From the NCBI RefSeq assembly GCF_014174495.1, contig NZ_JACJHR010000018.1:1-64000 (forward strand): 64,000 bases of DNA, given 5' to 3'. This DNA comes from Amycolatopsis echigonensis. GTDB taxonomy: Bacteria; Actinomycetota; Actinomycetes; Mycobacteriales; Pseudonocardiaceae. The notes beneath the pieces were generated by a model, which made no database searches, was not told the DNA's origin, and saw nothing but the letters and a program-made list of their open reading frames with translations. The translations under genes were made by a program, and so were the position numbers. Positions 17,395 to 26,346 of the stretch are shown one piece after another; the first letter of the stretch is position 1, and each line of letters begins with the position of its first letter.

Positions 17395-17840
17395 GCACCG
17401 TCTACACCGGACTGCCCGCGCGCGGAACCCGTGCGGTGGCAAAGGCTCTCGCCGGTCCCGCGGCCGCGGCCGGAGGGGTCGGCCTCGCGTGCGTCGCGGT
17501 GTGGTTCGGCGATCCGACCACTCCCGGCGGGCCGCTCCCGGTGTGCCCGACGAAGCTGCTTTTCGGGATCGACTGCCCCGGCTGCGGCGGGATGCGCATG
17601 GCATACAGCGTGCTGCACGGCGATTTTTCCGCGGCACTGCACTACAACGCGGTGGCTTTGGCGTTCGTCGCCCTCTTCGCGTGGAGCGGTCTCGCCTGGA
17701 CGATGGGACGGCTGCGCGGCCGGACGATGCGGTCGTGGCTGCACTGGCGGTGGACGCCGCACGTCGTCGCGGTCGTGTTCGTCTTGTGGTTCGTGGTGCG
17801 CAATCTTCCGTTCGCGCCGTTCACCAGCCTGTTCGTCTGA
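17391..17840 (+). CDS. DUF2752 membrane protein
   Basis: A 149-aa protein with the DUF2752 signature CPTKLLFGIDCPGCGGMR followed by MAYSVLHGDFSAALHYN, which carries three conserved cysteines (one Cys near residue 45 and CPGC). Three hydrophobic helices flank it. The start is TTG at 17391, overlapping the TGA of the dispanin gene (TTGA, 17391-17394); an earlier start would run deep into that gene. The coupling suggests a joint complex with the dispanin (inference). Biochemical role unknown. Confidence 0.85.
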   Translation: MSTVYTGLPARGTRAVAKALAGPAAAAGGVGLACVAVWFGDPTTPGGPLPVCPTKLLFGIDCPGCGGMRMAYSVLHGDFSAALHYNAVALAFVALFAWSGLAWTMGRLRGRTMRSWLHWRWTPHVVAVVFVLWFVVRNLPFAPFTSLFV

Positions 17841-18026
17841 GTTCGCCTCGTTTTCGCTGTCCCGGGAACCGATTCGGCCGCTGTCGCGTCCACTGTGTCA
17901 CCCGATGCGGACACCTGCTCGGCCTCGCCGCGCCGAACGAGGTACGCTCCCGCGCACCGACGTGTCCGCCGCGGACACGACGTGGGTCAGCTCGCGCGCC
18001 GAGACCAGCAACGAGGGGGACACTCG

Positions 18027-19160
18027 ATGACCTATCCCTACGGCCAGCCCGGCGGCCCGCCTCAAGGCGGACCGCCGTTCGGCACGCCGCCGGGACAGCA
18101 GGTGCCGGGCGGCTACCCCCAGCCCGGTTCCGGGCAGCAGAACCCGTACGGCCCCGGCAAGGTCTACGCGGACTGGGGCCAGCGCGCCGGCGCCTACCTC
18201 ATCGACTTCGCCCCGCTCCTGGCGGGGCTCCTGATCGCTCTGCTCGTGTCGATGGCGTCGGGCATCGCGGGCACGATCGTCTACGCCCTCGCGATCCTCG
18301 GCAATCTCGCCTGGACGGTCTTCAACCGCTGGATCAACGGGGGCAACACCGGCCAGTCGCTGGGCAAGCGGATCGTCGGCATCAAACTCGTCAGCGAGGC
18401 CACCGGCGAGCCGATCGGGGCCGGGATGGCGTTCGTCCGCGACATCGCGCACGCACTGGACAACATGGCCTGCGCCCTCGGCTACCTGTGGCCGCTGTGG
18501 GACGACAAGGCGCAGACGTTCTCGGACAAGATCCTCAGCACGATCGTGGTGCCCGCCGGTTCCGCGCCGTCGGGTGCGCCGGGCGGATTCGGCCAGCAGG
18601 GCGGCTTTCCCGGCCAGTCCGGCGGATTCGGGCAGCCCGCCGGTTTCTCGGGCCAGCCCGGCGGATTTCCCGGGCAACCCGGTCAGCCGGGCGGTTTCCC
18701 GGGGCAGCCGGGTCCCGCGCCGCAGCCGGGATTCGGGCAGCCCGCCTCGGGCGGGTTCCCCGCGCAGCCGTCGCCGTACGGCGGATTCCCCGCCGCACCG
18801 CCCGGATCCGGCGCTCCGCAGCCGGGATTCGGGCAGCCGCCGGTCCCGGGAACGCCGCCGCAGCAAGGATTCGGGCAGCCGGGCGGTGCGCCGCAGCCCG
18901 CGTTCGGCCAGCCGGGAGTTCCGCCGCAGCCCGCGTTCGGGCAGCCGAACCAGCCCGGTCCGCCGAACCAGCCGCCGGGCCCGACGCCGTTCGAGCAGCC
19001 CGAGCCGACGCAGGTCGTGCGCCCGCCCGCACCCCGGCAACCGCCGTCCGAAGCGCTCGGCGCCGCTGAGCGCACCCAGGTCGTACCGCCTTCCGGGGAG
19101 CCGGAAGCGACGCAGATGATCAAGCCGGAAACGCCTGAATCCGGTCCGGCCCAGTCCTGA
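18027..19160 (+). CDS. RDD family membrane protein with long Pro/Gly/Gln-rich tail
   Basis: Protein of 377 aa. A short Pro/Gly-rich N-terminus (about 45 aa) leads to an RDD domain (residues about 50-175): [13 protein letters not shown], a hydrophobic hairpin, [16 protein letters not shown], and [15 protein letters not shown]. The remaining 200 residues are low-complexity repeats of [12 protein letters not shown] and APQPGFGQ, ending with TQVV and TQMIKPE segments that look like FHA-binding or kinase-target Thr sites. The ATG has ACGAGGGGG upstream. Role unknown; the tail is probably disordered and cytoplasmic. Confidence 0.85.
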   Translation: MTYPYGQPGGPPQGGPPFGTPPGQQVPGGYPQPGSGQQNPYGPGKVYADWGQRAGAYLIDFAPLLAGLLIALLVSMASGIAGTIVYALAILGNLAWTVFNRWINGGNTGQSLGKRIVGIKLVSEATGEPIGAGMAFVRDIAHALDNMACALGYLWPLWDDKAQTFSDKILSTIVVPAGSAPSGAPGGFGQQGGFPGQSGGFGQPAGFSGQPGGFPGQPGQPGGFPGQPGPAPQPGFGQPASGGFPAQPSPYGGFPAAPPGSGAPQPGFGQPPVPGTPPQQGFGQPGGAPQPAFGQPGVPPQPAFGQPNQPGPPNQPPGPTPFEQPEPTQVVRPPAPRQPPSEALGAAERTQVVPPSGEPEATQMIKPETPESGPAQS

Positions 19161-19205
19161 TCCGCACCGGATCACGGTAAGCACGAGGAACTCGGGGGAA
19201 CCCAG

Positions 19206-19664
19206 ATGACCAATCCCTACGGCCAGCCCCAGCAGCCCTACGGCGGCCAGCCGCAGCAGCCCTACGGCCAGCAGCCGTACCCGCAGTCCGGTGCGACGCC
19301 GGCGCAGCCGTACCCGCAGCAGCCCTACGGCCAGCCCGCGCCGTACGGCCAGCCCGCCTTCGGCGGCGCGCCCGGCGGCGACCTGAGCTCCATCAAGGAC
19401 TACAAGGGCTGGGCGATCGGCTGCATCTTCCTGATGTGGATCATCGCGATCTTCGCGATCATGAAGTCGAACGAAGTCCAGAGCTACAAGATGCAGGGCA
19501 ACGCCGCGATGGCCCAGCAGGCGTCGCAGACGACGAAGACGCTGTGTCTGGTCGCCACCATCCTCGGGGCGCTGGGCTGGGTCGTCGCGATCATCATGAT
19601 CATCATCAGCCTCGTGGCCGCGTCCGAGGTGCACAGCTACTACTGCACCGGCAGCTACTGCTGA
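19206..19664 (+). CDS. CD225/dispanin-like membrane protein with PYGQ repeats
   Basis: A 152-aa protein. Residues 1-60 are repeats of PYGQ, QQPYG and PYPQ. Then come two transmembrane helices (about 73-95 and 118-142) separated by a polar loop MKSNEVQSYKMQGNAAMAQQ, as in dispanins. Two C-terminal cysteines (YYCTGSYC) end the protein. It follows the RDD gene by 45 bp and shares its low-complexity style, so the two probably form an operon. Function unknown. Confidence 0.82.
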   Translation: MTNPYGQPQQPYGGQPQQPYGQQPYPQSGATPAQPYPQQPYGQPAPYGQPAFGGAPGGDLSSIKDYKGWAIGCIFLMWIIAIFAIMKSNEVQSYKMQGNAAMAQQASQTTKTLCLVATILGALGWVVAIIMIIISLVAASEVHSYYCTGSYC

Positions 19665-19713
19665 ACCAGGGTGTCCCGCCCCGGCATCGTCGGAGAAGTG
19701 CGACGATGTCGGG

Positions 19714-20490
19714 GTGGTGAACCTCTACCGCGACACCGGGGTGGTGCTGCGCACGCACAAGCTGGGCGAGGCCGACCGGATCGTCACCCTGCTCACGAAA
19801 CGGCACGGCAAGGTCCGGGCCGTCGCGAAGGGCGTGCGGCGCACGTCGTCGCGGTTCGGAGCGCGGCTGGAGCCGTTCGGGCACGTCGACGTGCAGTTCT
19901 ATCCCGGCCGGTCGCTCGACGTCATCACCCAGGTCGAGACCGTCGACGCGTTCGCCCTGCCGCTCGTGGCCGACTACCAGCGCTACACCGCGGCGTCGGC
20001 GATCGCGGAAACCGCGGACCGGCTCTCGGCTGAAGAGGGCGAACCGGTCATGAAGCTGTATCTGCTGGTCGTGGGCGCGTTGCGGGCCCTGGCCGGCGGT
20101 CAGCGGGACGCGTCGCTGGTGCTCGACGCGTTCTTCCTCCGGGCCATGGCCTACGCCGGCTGGGCGCCGGCGATCACCGAATGCGCGCGCTGCGGCCTGC
20201 CCGGCCCGCACGCCGCGTTCAACGTCGCCGCGGGCGGCTCGATGTGCCCGGACTGCCGCATCGCGGGCTCGGTGCATCCCGCGCCCGAGGTGCTGACGCT
20301 GCTGGAAGCGCTGCTGCAGGGGGAGTGGGCGGTCGCCGAGTCGTCGCCCGGGATCACCCGCCGGGACGCGTCCGGCCTGGTCGCGGCGCATCTGCAGTGG
20401 CATCTGGAACGGCAGCTGCGGTCGCTCCCGCTCGTGGAGCGGCGTGCCCGGGAGGCCGCCGGGCCGGGCCCAGTAGGGTCGGCCGGGTAG
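19714..20490 (+). CDS. recO: DNA repair protein RecO
   Basis: Recombination mediator that anneals ssDNA and loads RecA with RecF/RecR. The 258-aa product has the N-terminal OB fold ([39 protein letters not shown]) and a helical C-terminus with a zinc-binding site from CARCG and MCPDC. Two adjacent GTG codons (19714, 19717) are possible starts; the ribosome site is weak. It lies 26 bp before uppS, the usual actinobacterial neighbour. Confidence 0.94.
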   Translation: MVNLYRDTGVVLRTHKLGEADRIVTLLTKRHGKVRAVAKGVRRTSSRFGARLEPFGHVDVQFYPGRSLDVITQVETVDAFALPLVADYQRYTAASAIAETADRLSAEEGEPVMKLYLLVVGALRALAGGQRDASLVLDAFFLRAMAYAGWAPAITECARCGLPGPHAAFNVAAGGSMCPDCRIAGSVHPAPEVLTLLEALLQGEWAVAESSPGITRRDASGLVAAHLQWHLERQLRSLPLVERRAREAAGPGPVGSAG

Positions 20491-20516
20491 GAAGTCCATT
20501 CTTCAGGAGGCCGCGA

Positions 20517-21335
20517 GTGCTGCGCAGGGGACGGGAGACCCGCTCGCCGGGGTACGAACTGCGGGCGCCGGATCCGCATCCCTCGGGCGCGAAACCGCCG
20601 GAAATCCCGCCGGACCTGGTGCCGAAGCACGTGGCGCTCGTCATGGACGGCAACGGCCGATGGGCCAACCAGCGCGGCCTGCCGCGGATCGAGGGCCACA
20701 AACGCGGCGAGGCCGTGATGATCGACGTCGCGAGCGGCGCGGTCGAACTCGGCATCAAGTGGCTGTCGGTGTACGCCTTCTCGACGGAGAACTGGAAGCG
20801 CAGCCCCGAGGAAGTCCGGTTCCTCATGGGCTTCAACCGCGACACCATCCGCCGCCAGGTCGACTACCTCGGCTCGATCGGCGTGCGCATCCGCTGGGCC
20901 GGGCGGCGGCCGAAGCTGTGGGCCAGCGTGATCAAGGAACTGCAGATCGCCGAAGAGAAGACCAAGCACAACACCAAGCTCAACATGACGATGTGCGTCA
21001 ACTACGGCGGCCGCGCCGAACTGGGCGACGCGATGCGGCGGATCGGCCAGGACGTCGCGGCGGGCAAGATCAACCCGGACAAGATCGACGAGCGCACCAT
21101 CGGGAAGTACCTGTACCAGCCGGAAATGCCGGACGTGGACCTGTTCCTGCGGCCCTCGGGGGAACAGCGGACGTCGAACTTCCTGCTGTGGCAGTCCGCG
21201 TACGCGGAGATGGTCTACCAGGACACGCTGTTCCCGGACTTCGACCGGACCCACCTGTGGAAGGCGTGCCTCGACTTCGCGAAACGCGACCGCCGGTTCG
21301 GCGGCGCGGTGGACCAGGCAGGGAGCACGAAATGA
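20517..21335 (+). CDS. uppS: Isoprenyl transferase (polyprenyl diphosphate synthase, UppS type)
   Basis: cis-prenyltransferase producing the long-chain polyprenyl diphosphate carrier for peptidoglycan and arabinogalactan-type polymers. The 272-aa enzyme has the catalytic [22 protein letters not shown] and [13 protein letters not shown] motifs and the C-terminal [16 protein letters not shown]. The GTG start at 20517 has CAGGAGG eight bases upstream. The chain length of the product cannot be read from sequence; actinobacteria make C50 or C55. It overlaps the YbjN gene by ATGA. Confidence 0.94.
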   Translation: MLRRGRETRSPGYELRAPDPHPSGAKPPEIPPDLVPKHVALVMDGNGRWANQRGLPRIEGHKRGEAVMIDVASGAVELGIKWLSVYAFSTENWKRSPEEVRFLMGFNRDTIRRQVDYLGSIGVRIRWAGRRPKLWASVIKELQIAEEKTKHNTKLNMTMCVNYGGRAELGDAMRRIGQDVAAGKINPDKIDERTIGKYLYQPEMPDVDLFLRPSGEQRTSNFLLWQSAYAEMVYQDTLFPDFDRTHLWKACLDFAKRDRRFGGAVDQAGSTK

Positions 21336-21751
21336 GCACCGCGGAAGCCGCCGAAACCGGCGCACTGCTCACCCGGGCGCGCGAAGCACTGGAACGCTAC
21401 CTGGAAGTCCACGTCGACGACGACGGCGCGATCACGTTCTCCCACGCGGACGTCCCGTGTGTCATCCAGGCGACCCGCCTCGCCGACGGCCTGACGGTGC
21501 TCAGCCTGACCTGCGTAGTGGCGTGGGACATGCCCGACGACCCGGCACTGGCGGTCGCGGTCGCCGAGCGGGCTGGACAGGGGCTGTTCGGGACGCTGGG
21601 CGTCGGCCACACGGAGCGCGGGATGGACGTGACGCTGCGGTACGCGTTCCCGGCGGAGGGGATGGACCCGTCGCCGCTGGGGACGTTGCTGATGCTGGTG
21701 GTTTCCACCGCTTCGCAGTTGCGGACGGAGTTGCCCGGCGTGGAGGCGTGA
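21332..21751 (+). CDS. YbjN domain protein
   Basis: A 139-aa protein with the YbjN fold pattern: an N-terminal helix ([17 protein letters not shown]), beta strands around [19 protein letters not shown], and a C-terminal helix ([18 protein letters not shown]). Members resemble type III secretion chaperones in fold and function is unclear. The ATG overlaps the uppS TGA. It is the last gene of the recO-uppS set before an 830-bp gap. Confidence 0.7.
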   Translation: MSTAEAAETGALLTRAREALERYLEVHVDDDGAITFSHADVPCVIQATRLADGLTVLSLTCVVAWDMPDDPALAVAVAERAGQGLFGTLGVGHTERGMDVTLRYAFPAEGMDPSPLGTLLMLVVSTASQLRTELPGVEA

Positions 21752-22582
21752 GCCGGGTTTCCGTTTCCTGACCGGGTTTTGTGCTCGGCTCGTGCGGTGC
21801 CGGGTCCTGGGGTTCGTGGCTCGGCCGCTTCCGGTAATTCGCGCTGGTGGCTTGGCGGCTCGTCCAGTTGACTTCGCAGTCCAGCGGGCGTTCGTTGGAG
21901 AATCTCCCTGGCTGGACCAACTTTCCGGGGTCCTGGCTCGCTTTCGGCCGGGCGGAGGTCGCTGATGCCTTGCCCCCGTTGGCTTCTCCTGGATCTCGGA
22001 GCTCCTACGCCGGGGCTGGCTTCGTGACTCGACCAGCCTGCCGTGGGACCCGTTGTCTGCTGGGTTCGCTGCTAGCTTCCGCAGCCGCTTAACCGCTCGC
22101 GGTCGCTTAACCGCTCGCGGTCGCTTAACCACTCGCCGCGGGTTAACCAGTCGCGGCCGCTTAACCGCTCCCGGAGGCTTAATCAGTCGCGGGGGCTTAA
22201 CCGCTCCCGGCCGTTAACCAGTCCCGGCGGCGTGTGGGTCGCGCACCGTGCCTCCAGCCGCACCGCGCCCTGGGATTCCGAAACCGGCACCCCCACGACC
22301 GGCAAACCCGACGACCCCTTGCGGCGTGCCCGAAGTGTGGCTTCGCTGCGGCTTTGTTCGTGGCGGCCGTTTCGCTTCGTTTTCTGTATTCGCCTTCCCT
22401 GTCCAAGTCTCGCCGCCGCCCGCCCCCGAAGACGCGGTCCGTCGCGATCCCCGCGCCACCCGCCCGATTCCGCCCCTTCCTCCTGTCCAATCGGGTGACA
22501 TTCACGCAAAACCGGCGCGAGGGGACCCCTCGCGCCACCGGCGGCTGGGGTTCTGTCGGGCCCGGCTGGCATCATCGCCGGC
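21752..22582. other. Long intergenic region, no gene recognised
   Basis: 831 bp without a convincing gene. Open frames on both strands here are Arg/Pro-rich and match no family. The middle holds the 18-bp tandem array listed separately. The right end must carry the promoter of the permease gene at 22583; no clear Zur-type palindrome was identified by eye. Confidence 0.6.
22087..22230. repeat. Eight-copy 18-bp tandem repeat with TTAACC core
   Basis: Eight head-to-tail units start at 22087, 22105, 22123, 22141, 22159, 22177, 22195 and 22213. The first two are identical (GCTTAACCGCTCGCGGTC); the others vary at a few positions, alternating CCGCTC with CCAGTC or CCACTC. Every unit keeps TTAA, unusual in this GC-rich DNA. 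Unit 4 has the palindrome GGTTAACC. The last unit lacks one base of the first half. There are no spacers, so this is not CRISPR. A protein-binding array or simple slippage repeat are both possible. Confidence 0.9.
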
Positions 22583-23602
22583 GTGGAAACCCTTTCCAGC
22601 AACGCCGCCGAGGAGCGCCCCCGCACGCGGCGGTTCCGGATCAGCTCCATCGAGATCCTGTGCGCCGTGCTGCTGGTCGCCATCCTCGCGCAGAGCAAGC
22701 TCCAAAACCTCTTCGACGTGCCCGCGCTGCGCACCGGATCCACCGTGTTCGTCGCGGTGTGCGTGCAAGCGCTGCCGTTCCTCGTGCTCGGCGTGCTGAT
22801 CAGCGGCGCGATCGCCGCCTTCGTGCCCGCCCGCGCGCTGGAACGGGTGCTGCCGAAGAAAGCGTCGGCCGCGGTGGGGGTCGCCGGGCTGGCCGGAGTC
22901 GCCTTGCCCGGTTGCGAATGCGCATCAGTCCCCGTGGCTCGCCGGTTGATCGGCCAAGGCGTCGCGCCCGCCGCCGCGCTCACCTTCCTGCTCGCCGCGC
23001 CCGCGGTGAACCCGGTGGTGCTGGTGGCCACGGCGGTCGCGTTCCCCGGCCGTCCGGAAATGGTGTTCGCGCGGTTCGCCGGCTCGCTCGCCACCTCGAT
23101 GGTGATGGGGTGGATCTGGGCCCGGTGGGGCAAGCTGTCCTGGATCACCGAGCGCGCGTTGCGCCGATTGCCCGATGTCCCACCGGGACAGCGATGGCGG
23201 GTATTTGCCGAAACCGCCCGCACCGATCTCGTGGAAGCCGGCGGGTTCCTTGTTCTCGGCGCACTGATTTCCGCTTCGCTCAACGTTCTCGTGCCCGCGA
23301 AATGGTTCGAAGTGCTGTCCGGGCAGATCATCGTCGGCGTCGTGGTGATGGCGGTCCTGGCCGTGGTCCTCGCGCTGTGCAGCGAGGCGGATGCTTTCGT
23401 CGCCGCTTCGCTCACCGCCGTGCCGTTGCTGCCGAAGCTGGTGTTCCTCGTGGTCGGCCCGGCCATCGACGTCAAGCTTTTCGCCTTGCAGACAGGCACT
23501 TTCGGCCGTTCCTTCGCCGCGCGGTTCGCCCCGGTCACCTTCGTGGTGGCGATCTCCTGCGGCACCGTCGCGGGCGTGATCTTCCTCGGAGGCGTCCGAT
23601 GA
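22583..23602 (+). CDS. Permease (DUF318/YraQ-type)
   Basis: Membrane protein of 339 aa with about eight helices. The signature LPGCECASVPVARRL after helix 3 and the later LALCSEADAFVAASL pair are the two conserved halves of this permease family, each carrying a cysteine and acidic residues that could contact metal. It starts at GTG 22583. It is coupled (ATGA) to the TIGR03943 gene, the arrangement that is Zur-regulated in other actinobacteria and linked to zinc or metallochaperone transport (family knowledge, function not proven). Zur is encoded 1 kb downstream. Confidence 0.88.
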   Translation: METLSSNAAEERPRTRRFRISSIEILCAVLLVAILAQSKLQNLFDVPALRTGSTVFVAVCVQALPFLVLGVLISGAIAAFVPARALERVLPKKASAAVGVAGLAGVALPGCECASVPVARRLIGQGVAPAAALTFLLAAPAVNPVVLVATAVAFPGRPEMVFARFAGSLATSMVMGWIWARWGKLSWITERALRRLPDVPPGQRWRVFAETARTDLVEAGGFLVLGALISASLNVLVPAKWFEVLSGQIIVGVVVMAVLAVVLALCSEADAFVAASLTAVPLLPKLVFLVVGPAIDVKLFALQTGTFGRSFAARFAPVTFVVAISCGTVAGVIFLGGVR

Positions 23603-24354
23603 GGCGCGAAACCCAGAACGTTCTGCTGATCCTGCTGGGCGGCGCCCTGGTGAAGATCGCGCTGAACGGCGACTATTTGCGCTACGTAAAACCAGCCCAG
23701 CAACCATGGATCATCATCGGTGGCGCCGTGATGCTGCTGCTGGGCGCGACAGCGATCGTCCGCGACATCGCAGCCGCGCGTGCCGAGGCGAAAGCGGCCC
23801 ACGAATCCGAGGCGGACACCGAACCTTCAGACGCGCACGGCCACCACCATCACCCCGCGCGCTCAGCCTGGCTGCTGGTCGTCCCGGTACTGGCGGTGTT
23901 CCTGGTCGCCCCGCCCGCACTCGGCGCGGATTCGGTCACCCGCACCGAAGCGCGCCTGCCCTCCAGTGCCTCGAGCACGTCGGCCGCCGCGTTCCCGCCG
24001 CTGCCTGCTGGAGCAGTGGTTCCGATGGCGATGAACGAGGTCGTCACGCGCGCGGGCTGGGACGCCAACGGCACCCTGAACGGACGCACCGTCCAGATTT
24101 CCGGATTCGTCGTGCACACCGGAGGCCAAACTCTGTTGGCCCGCTTGGTCATCAGCTGTTGCGCAGCCGACGCCGCACCGGTCACCGTGCACCTCAAGGG
24201 CGGTGGTGCGGACCGCTTCCCGAGCGACACCTGGCTGCGCGTCGCGGGCCAGATCGTCCCGGGCACCGCGACCGAGGCCAACAGCTACACGCCGGACCTG
24301 GTTCCGGTGACAGTCGAGCGGATCACCGCGCCGAAGGATCCGTATGAGTACTGA
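23599..24354 (+). CDS. TIGR03943 family putative permease subunit
   Basis: A 251-aa protein, partner of the preceding permease. Two N-terminal helices (about residues 7-22 and 36-53) are followed by a cytoplasmic or periplasmic stretch with HGHHHH, a probable metal site, then a third helix (LLVVPVLAVFLVAPPAL). The C-terminal domain has LARLVISCCAADAAPVTV, the conserved two-cysteine motif of the family. ATG overlaps the upstream TGA. Zinc or cobalt handling is inferred from the His cluster and nearby Zur. Confidence 0.88.
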   Translation: MRRETQNVLLILLGGALVKIALNGDYLRYVKPAQQPWIIIGGAVMLLLGATAIVRDIAAARAEAKAAHESEADTEPSDAHGHHHHPARSAWLLVVPVLAVFLVAPPALGADSVTRTEARLPSSASSTSAAAFPPLPAGAVVPMAMNEVVTRAGWDANGTLNGRTVQISGFVVHTGGQTLLARLVISCCAADAAPVTVHLKGGGADRFPSDTWLRVAGQIVPGTATEANSYTPDLVPVTVERITAPKDPYEY

Positions 24355-24508
24355 AAGGAGCGACGCGCTCGACTGTTCCGCCGCGGCCGCCTCGGAACGC
24401 GGACCGCCGCGTCCACCCGCCCGGTGCACCTGAGTTTCTTCGGCTGATCCGGAGAGGTCCTGCTTCGCGTACTCGCTCAAGTCCGCCGCTTGAGAGGCCG
24501 CCGAACGG

Positions 24509-24532
24509 ACTCGGACCGAGATCAGTCCGAGT
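24509..24532. terminator. Hairpin between convergent TIGR03943 and zur genes
   Basis: ACTCGGAC (24509-24516) and GTCCGAGT (24525-24532) form a perfect 8-bp stem with an 8-nt loop. It lies in the 306-bp gap (24355-24660) between convergent genes, where a bidirectional terminator is expected. No T-run follows. Nothing else was recognised in this gap. Confidence 0.45.
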
Positions 24533-24660
24533 TGCTCAGAGTTGCGAAACCCTGCGGCCCGAAGGCCTCGCAGCGGCTCCGCTTTGCCGGACGCGTGCCC
24601 CCAACCTCGACGAGACCCGCGCTCTGGACAGTCGCAGACCGCACAACCTGTCCGAAGGGG

Positions 24661-25074
24661 TCAGCTCGCGTGCTCGGCGCAGGTGCCGGTGATCTCCACA
24701 GTGTGGCTGATGTCGCTGAACCCGTGGTCCGCCGCGATTTTCTCCGCCCAGCGTTCCACCGCGGGACCCTCGACCTCGACCGTGCGCCCGCACACGCGGC
24801 ACACGAGGTGATGGTGGTGGTGCGACGAGCACCGGCGGTAGATCGCCTCGCCGGAGTCGGTGCGCAGCACGTCGATCTCGCCCGCCTCCGAGAGCGACTG
24901 CAGCGTCCGGTAGACGGTGGTCAGGCCGATGCCGTCGCCGCGCTTGCGGAGTTCGTCGTGGAGTTCCTGTGCCGAACGGAAGTCGTCGACGGTGCTGAGC
25001 AGGTCGACCACCGCCGCACGCTGCTTCGTGGACCGCCGGCCGGGCACCGGGGCCGGTTTGGGGACCGAGGACAT
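24661..25074 (-). CDS. zur: Zinc uptake regulator Zur (Fur family)
   Basis: Zinc-sensing repressor, 137 aa. Winged helix KQRAAVVDLLSTVDDFRSAQ and GIGLTTVYRTLQSL are typical Fur family. The metal-binding HHHHHLVCRVCG and HTVEITGTCAEH follow. The first structural CxxC is kept, but the second appears as CAEH, leaving Cys-x-x-His. ATG 25074 is preferred for its spacing from GGAAGGG; a GTG at 25080 overlapping the upstream stop is the alternative. It is coupled to the SmtB-type gene, the same order as smtB-zur in mycobacteria. Confidence 0.92.
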   Translation of the reverse strand: MSSVPKPAPVPGRRSTKQRAAVVDLLSTVDDFRSAQELHDELRKRGDGIGLTTVYRTLQSLSEAGEIDVLRTDSGEAIYRRCSSHHHHHLVCRVCGRTVEVEGPAVERWAEKIAADHGFSDISHTVEITGTCAEHAS

Positions 25075-25076
25075 CG

Positions 25077-26024
25077 TCACTTCCCTTCCTGCACGTGGGC
25101 GACCGCGTCGACGACGATGTGCGCCAGGTGGTCGTCCACCAGCCGGTAGACGACCTCGCGGCCGCGCCGCTCGCCCTGGACCACGCCCGCCGTCTTGAGT
25201 ACGCGGAGGTGCTGGCTGATCAACGGCTGGGCGACGTCGAGTTCGTCCACGAGCTCGTGGACGCACCGGTCCGCCGCCCGCAACTGCAGCACGATAGCGA
25301 TCCGCACCGGAGCGGCGAGCGCCCGGAGCAGTTCGCCCGCGTCAGCGAGTACGCCCGAGGGCACGACCGCAGGCCCGGACCCGGCGGAACGCGCGGGCGA
25401 GCCGCTCGCGCTGCCCGGGTTGACGGGGTGTGGCGGGTCGGCGGGCAGTTCTGCCTGCGTGTCGCCGACGGCTGGGTCGTCCGAGGCGGCGGAAGCATGC
25501 TCTGCCGAGCCGCTCGCGCTGCCCGGGTTGACGGGGTGTGGCGGGTCGGCGGGCAGTTCCGCCTGAGCGCCGCCGACGGCTGCGTCGTCCGAAGCGGAGG
25601 AAGCAAGCTCGCTGGAAGTCTCGATGCTCTCGATTGCGGTCGGTGCCGGAGCGGCAGGATCCGCTGCCCCCGGGTGGTCCGCGGCAGCGCTGTTCACTGA
25701 GGCCTCGGCGTTCTTGGTCGGTGCGGGATCCGGGACGGCCGGGCATGCCTCAGCCGGGTCGGGGTGTTCTGCGAATGCCCCGGCCGTTGCGGAGCGCGGC
25801 GCGGCTGAACCGACGGCGGTCGTCTCGTCGACGGATGCGCATTCGACCGGCGTCTCGCCGCCGGTGGCCGCCGAGACCGGGGCGGCTGAGTTTGCGGAGG
25901 TCGCCCCTGCCAGACCAGCGTGCGTCCCGGGCGTCGCCGGGCCGGTGCCGTCCGCCGCAGGACCCGCGCCCGGAGAGCCGGCGCCCGGACCGTCGGACAG
26001 GGCGCTCGAAGGTGCCGACGTCAT
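25077..26024 (-). CDS. SmtB-type ArsR family zinc sensor with long N-terminal extension
   Basis: The last 95 of 315 residues are a complete ArsR/SmtB domain: LLRALAAPVRIAIVLQL, the recognition helix QPLISQHLRVLKTAG, and a wing with RRGREVVYRL. The final helix DDHLAHIVVDAVAHVQE keeps D, H, H and E of the alpha-5 zinc site of SmtB. The first 220 residues are Ala/Pro/Ser-rich, probably disordered, with a 36-residue duplication. Start ATG 26024 has GGAGG at good spacing; an ATG at 26141 would add 39 residues, and starts nearer the domain cannot be excluded. Directly upstream of zur; by mycobacterial analogy it represses that operon until zinc binds. Confidence 0.82.
   Translation of the reverse strand: MTSAPSSALSDGPGAGSPGAGPAADGTGPATPGTHAGLAGATSANSAAPVSAATGGETPVECASVDETTAVGSAAPRSATAGAFAEHPDPAEACPAVPDPAPTKNAEASVNSAAADHPGAADPAAPAPTAIESIETSSELASSASDDAAVGGAQAELPADPPHPVNPGSASGSAEHASAASDDPAVGDTQAELPADPPHPVNPGSASGSPARSAGSGPAVVPSGVLADAGELLRALAAPVRIAIVLQLRAADRCVHELVDELDVAQPLISQHLRVLKTAGVVQGERRGREVVYRLVDDHLAHIVVDAVAHVQEGK
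25398..25613 (-). repeat. Two-copy 108-bp tandem duplication inside the SmtB extension
   Basis: 25398-25505 and 25506-25613 are direct copies; the first 53 bases are identical and the rest diverges by a few substitutions. The 108-bp period equals 36 codons, so the frame is kept. The duplicated peptide contains AELPADPPHPVNPGSASGS. This is a recent in-frame duplication in a low-complexity region. Confidence 0.9.
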
Positions 26025-26346
26025 CGCTGCCTCCACTCGCGTCCCGCTGTCCGCTCCGTCTCGCCGCACCCCTCGGCCGGGGCCGGCCAGGGGACGGCGT
26101 TTCCGAAGCCGGATGTCATTGCCGATAACCTTCGCCGCCATCGTAGTGTTCCCTTCCCCGGGCGCGGTGATCGCCGGGTCCCGGGGGACCGGGCGTTCCG
26201 GATTGACCCGACCGGGTGAGTTCGTGAAGATTTGGCTTGTCGGCTTCGCAAGCGGTGGCGGACGGTGCAAGGTTGTCGCGGGGGCGATTCGTCGCGTCTC
26301 GTAGGGTGGCGGATCGCTCGGGGCCGCCGGAGGGCAGTGGGGAGAC

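Noticed and set aside
22087..22230. CRISPR array
   Set aside because: Units are contiguous with no spacers, and there are no cas genes. The 14-bp array at 28088 is rejected for the same reason.
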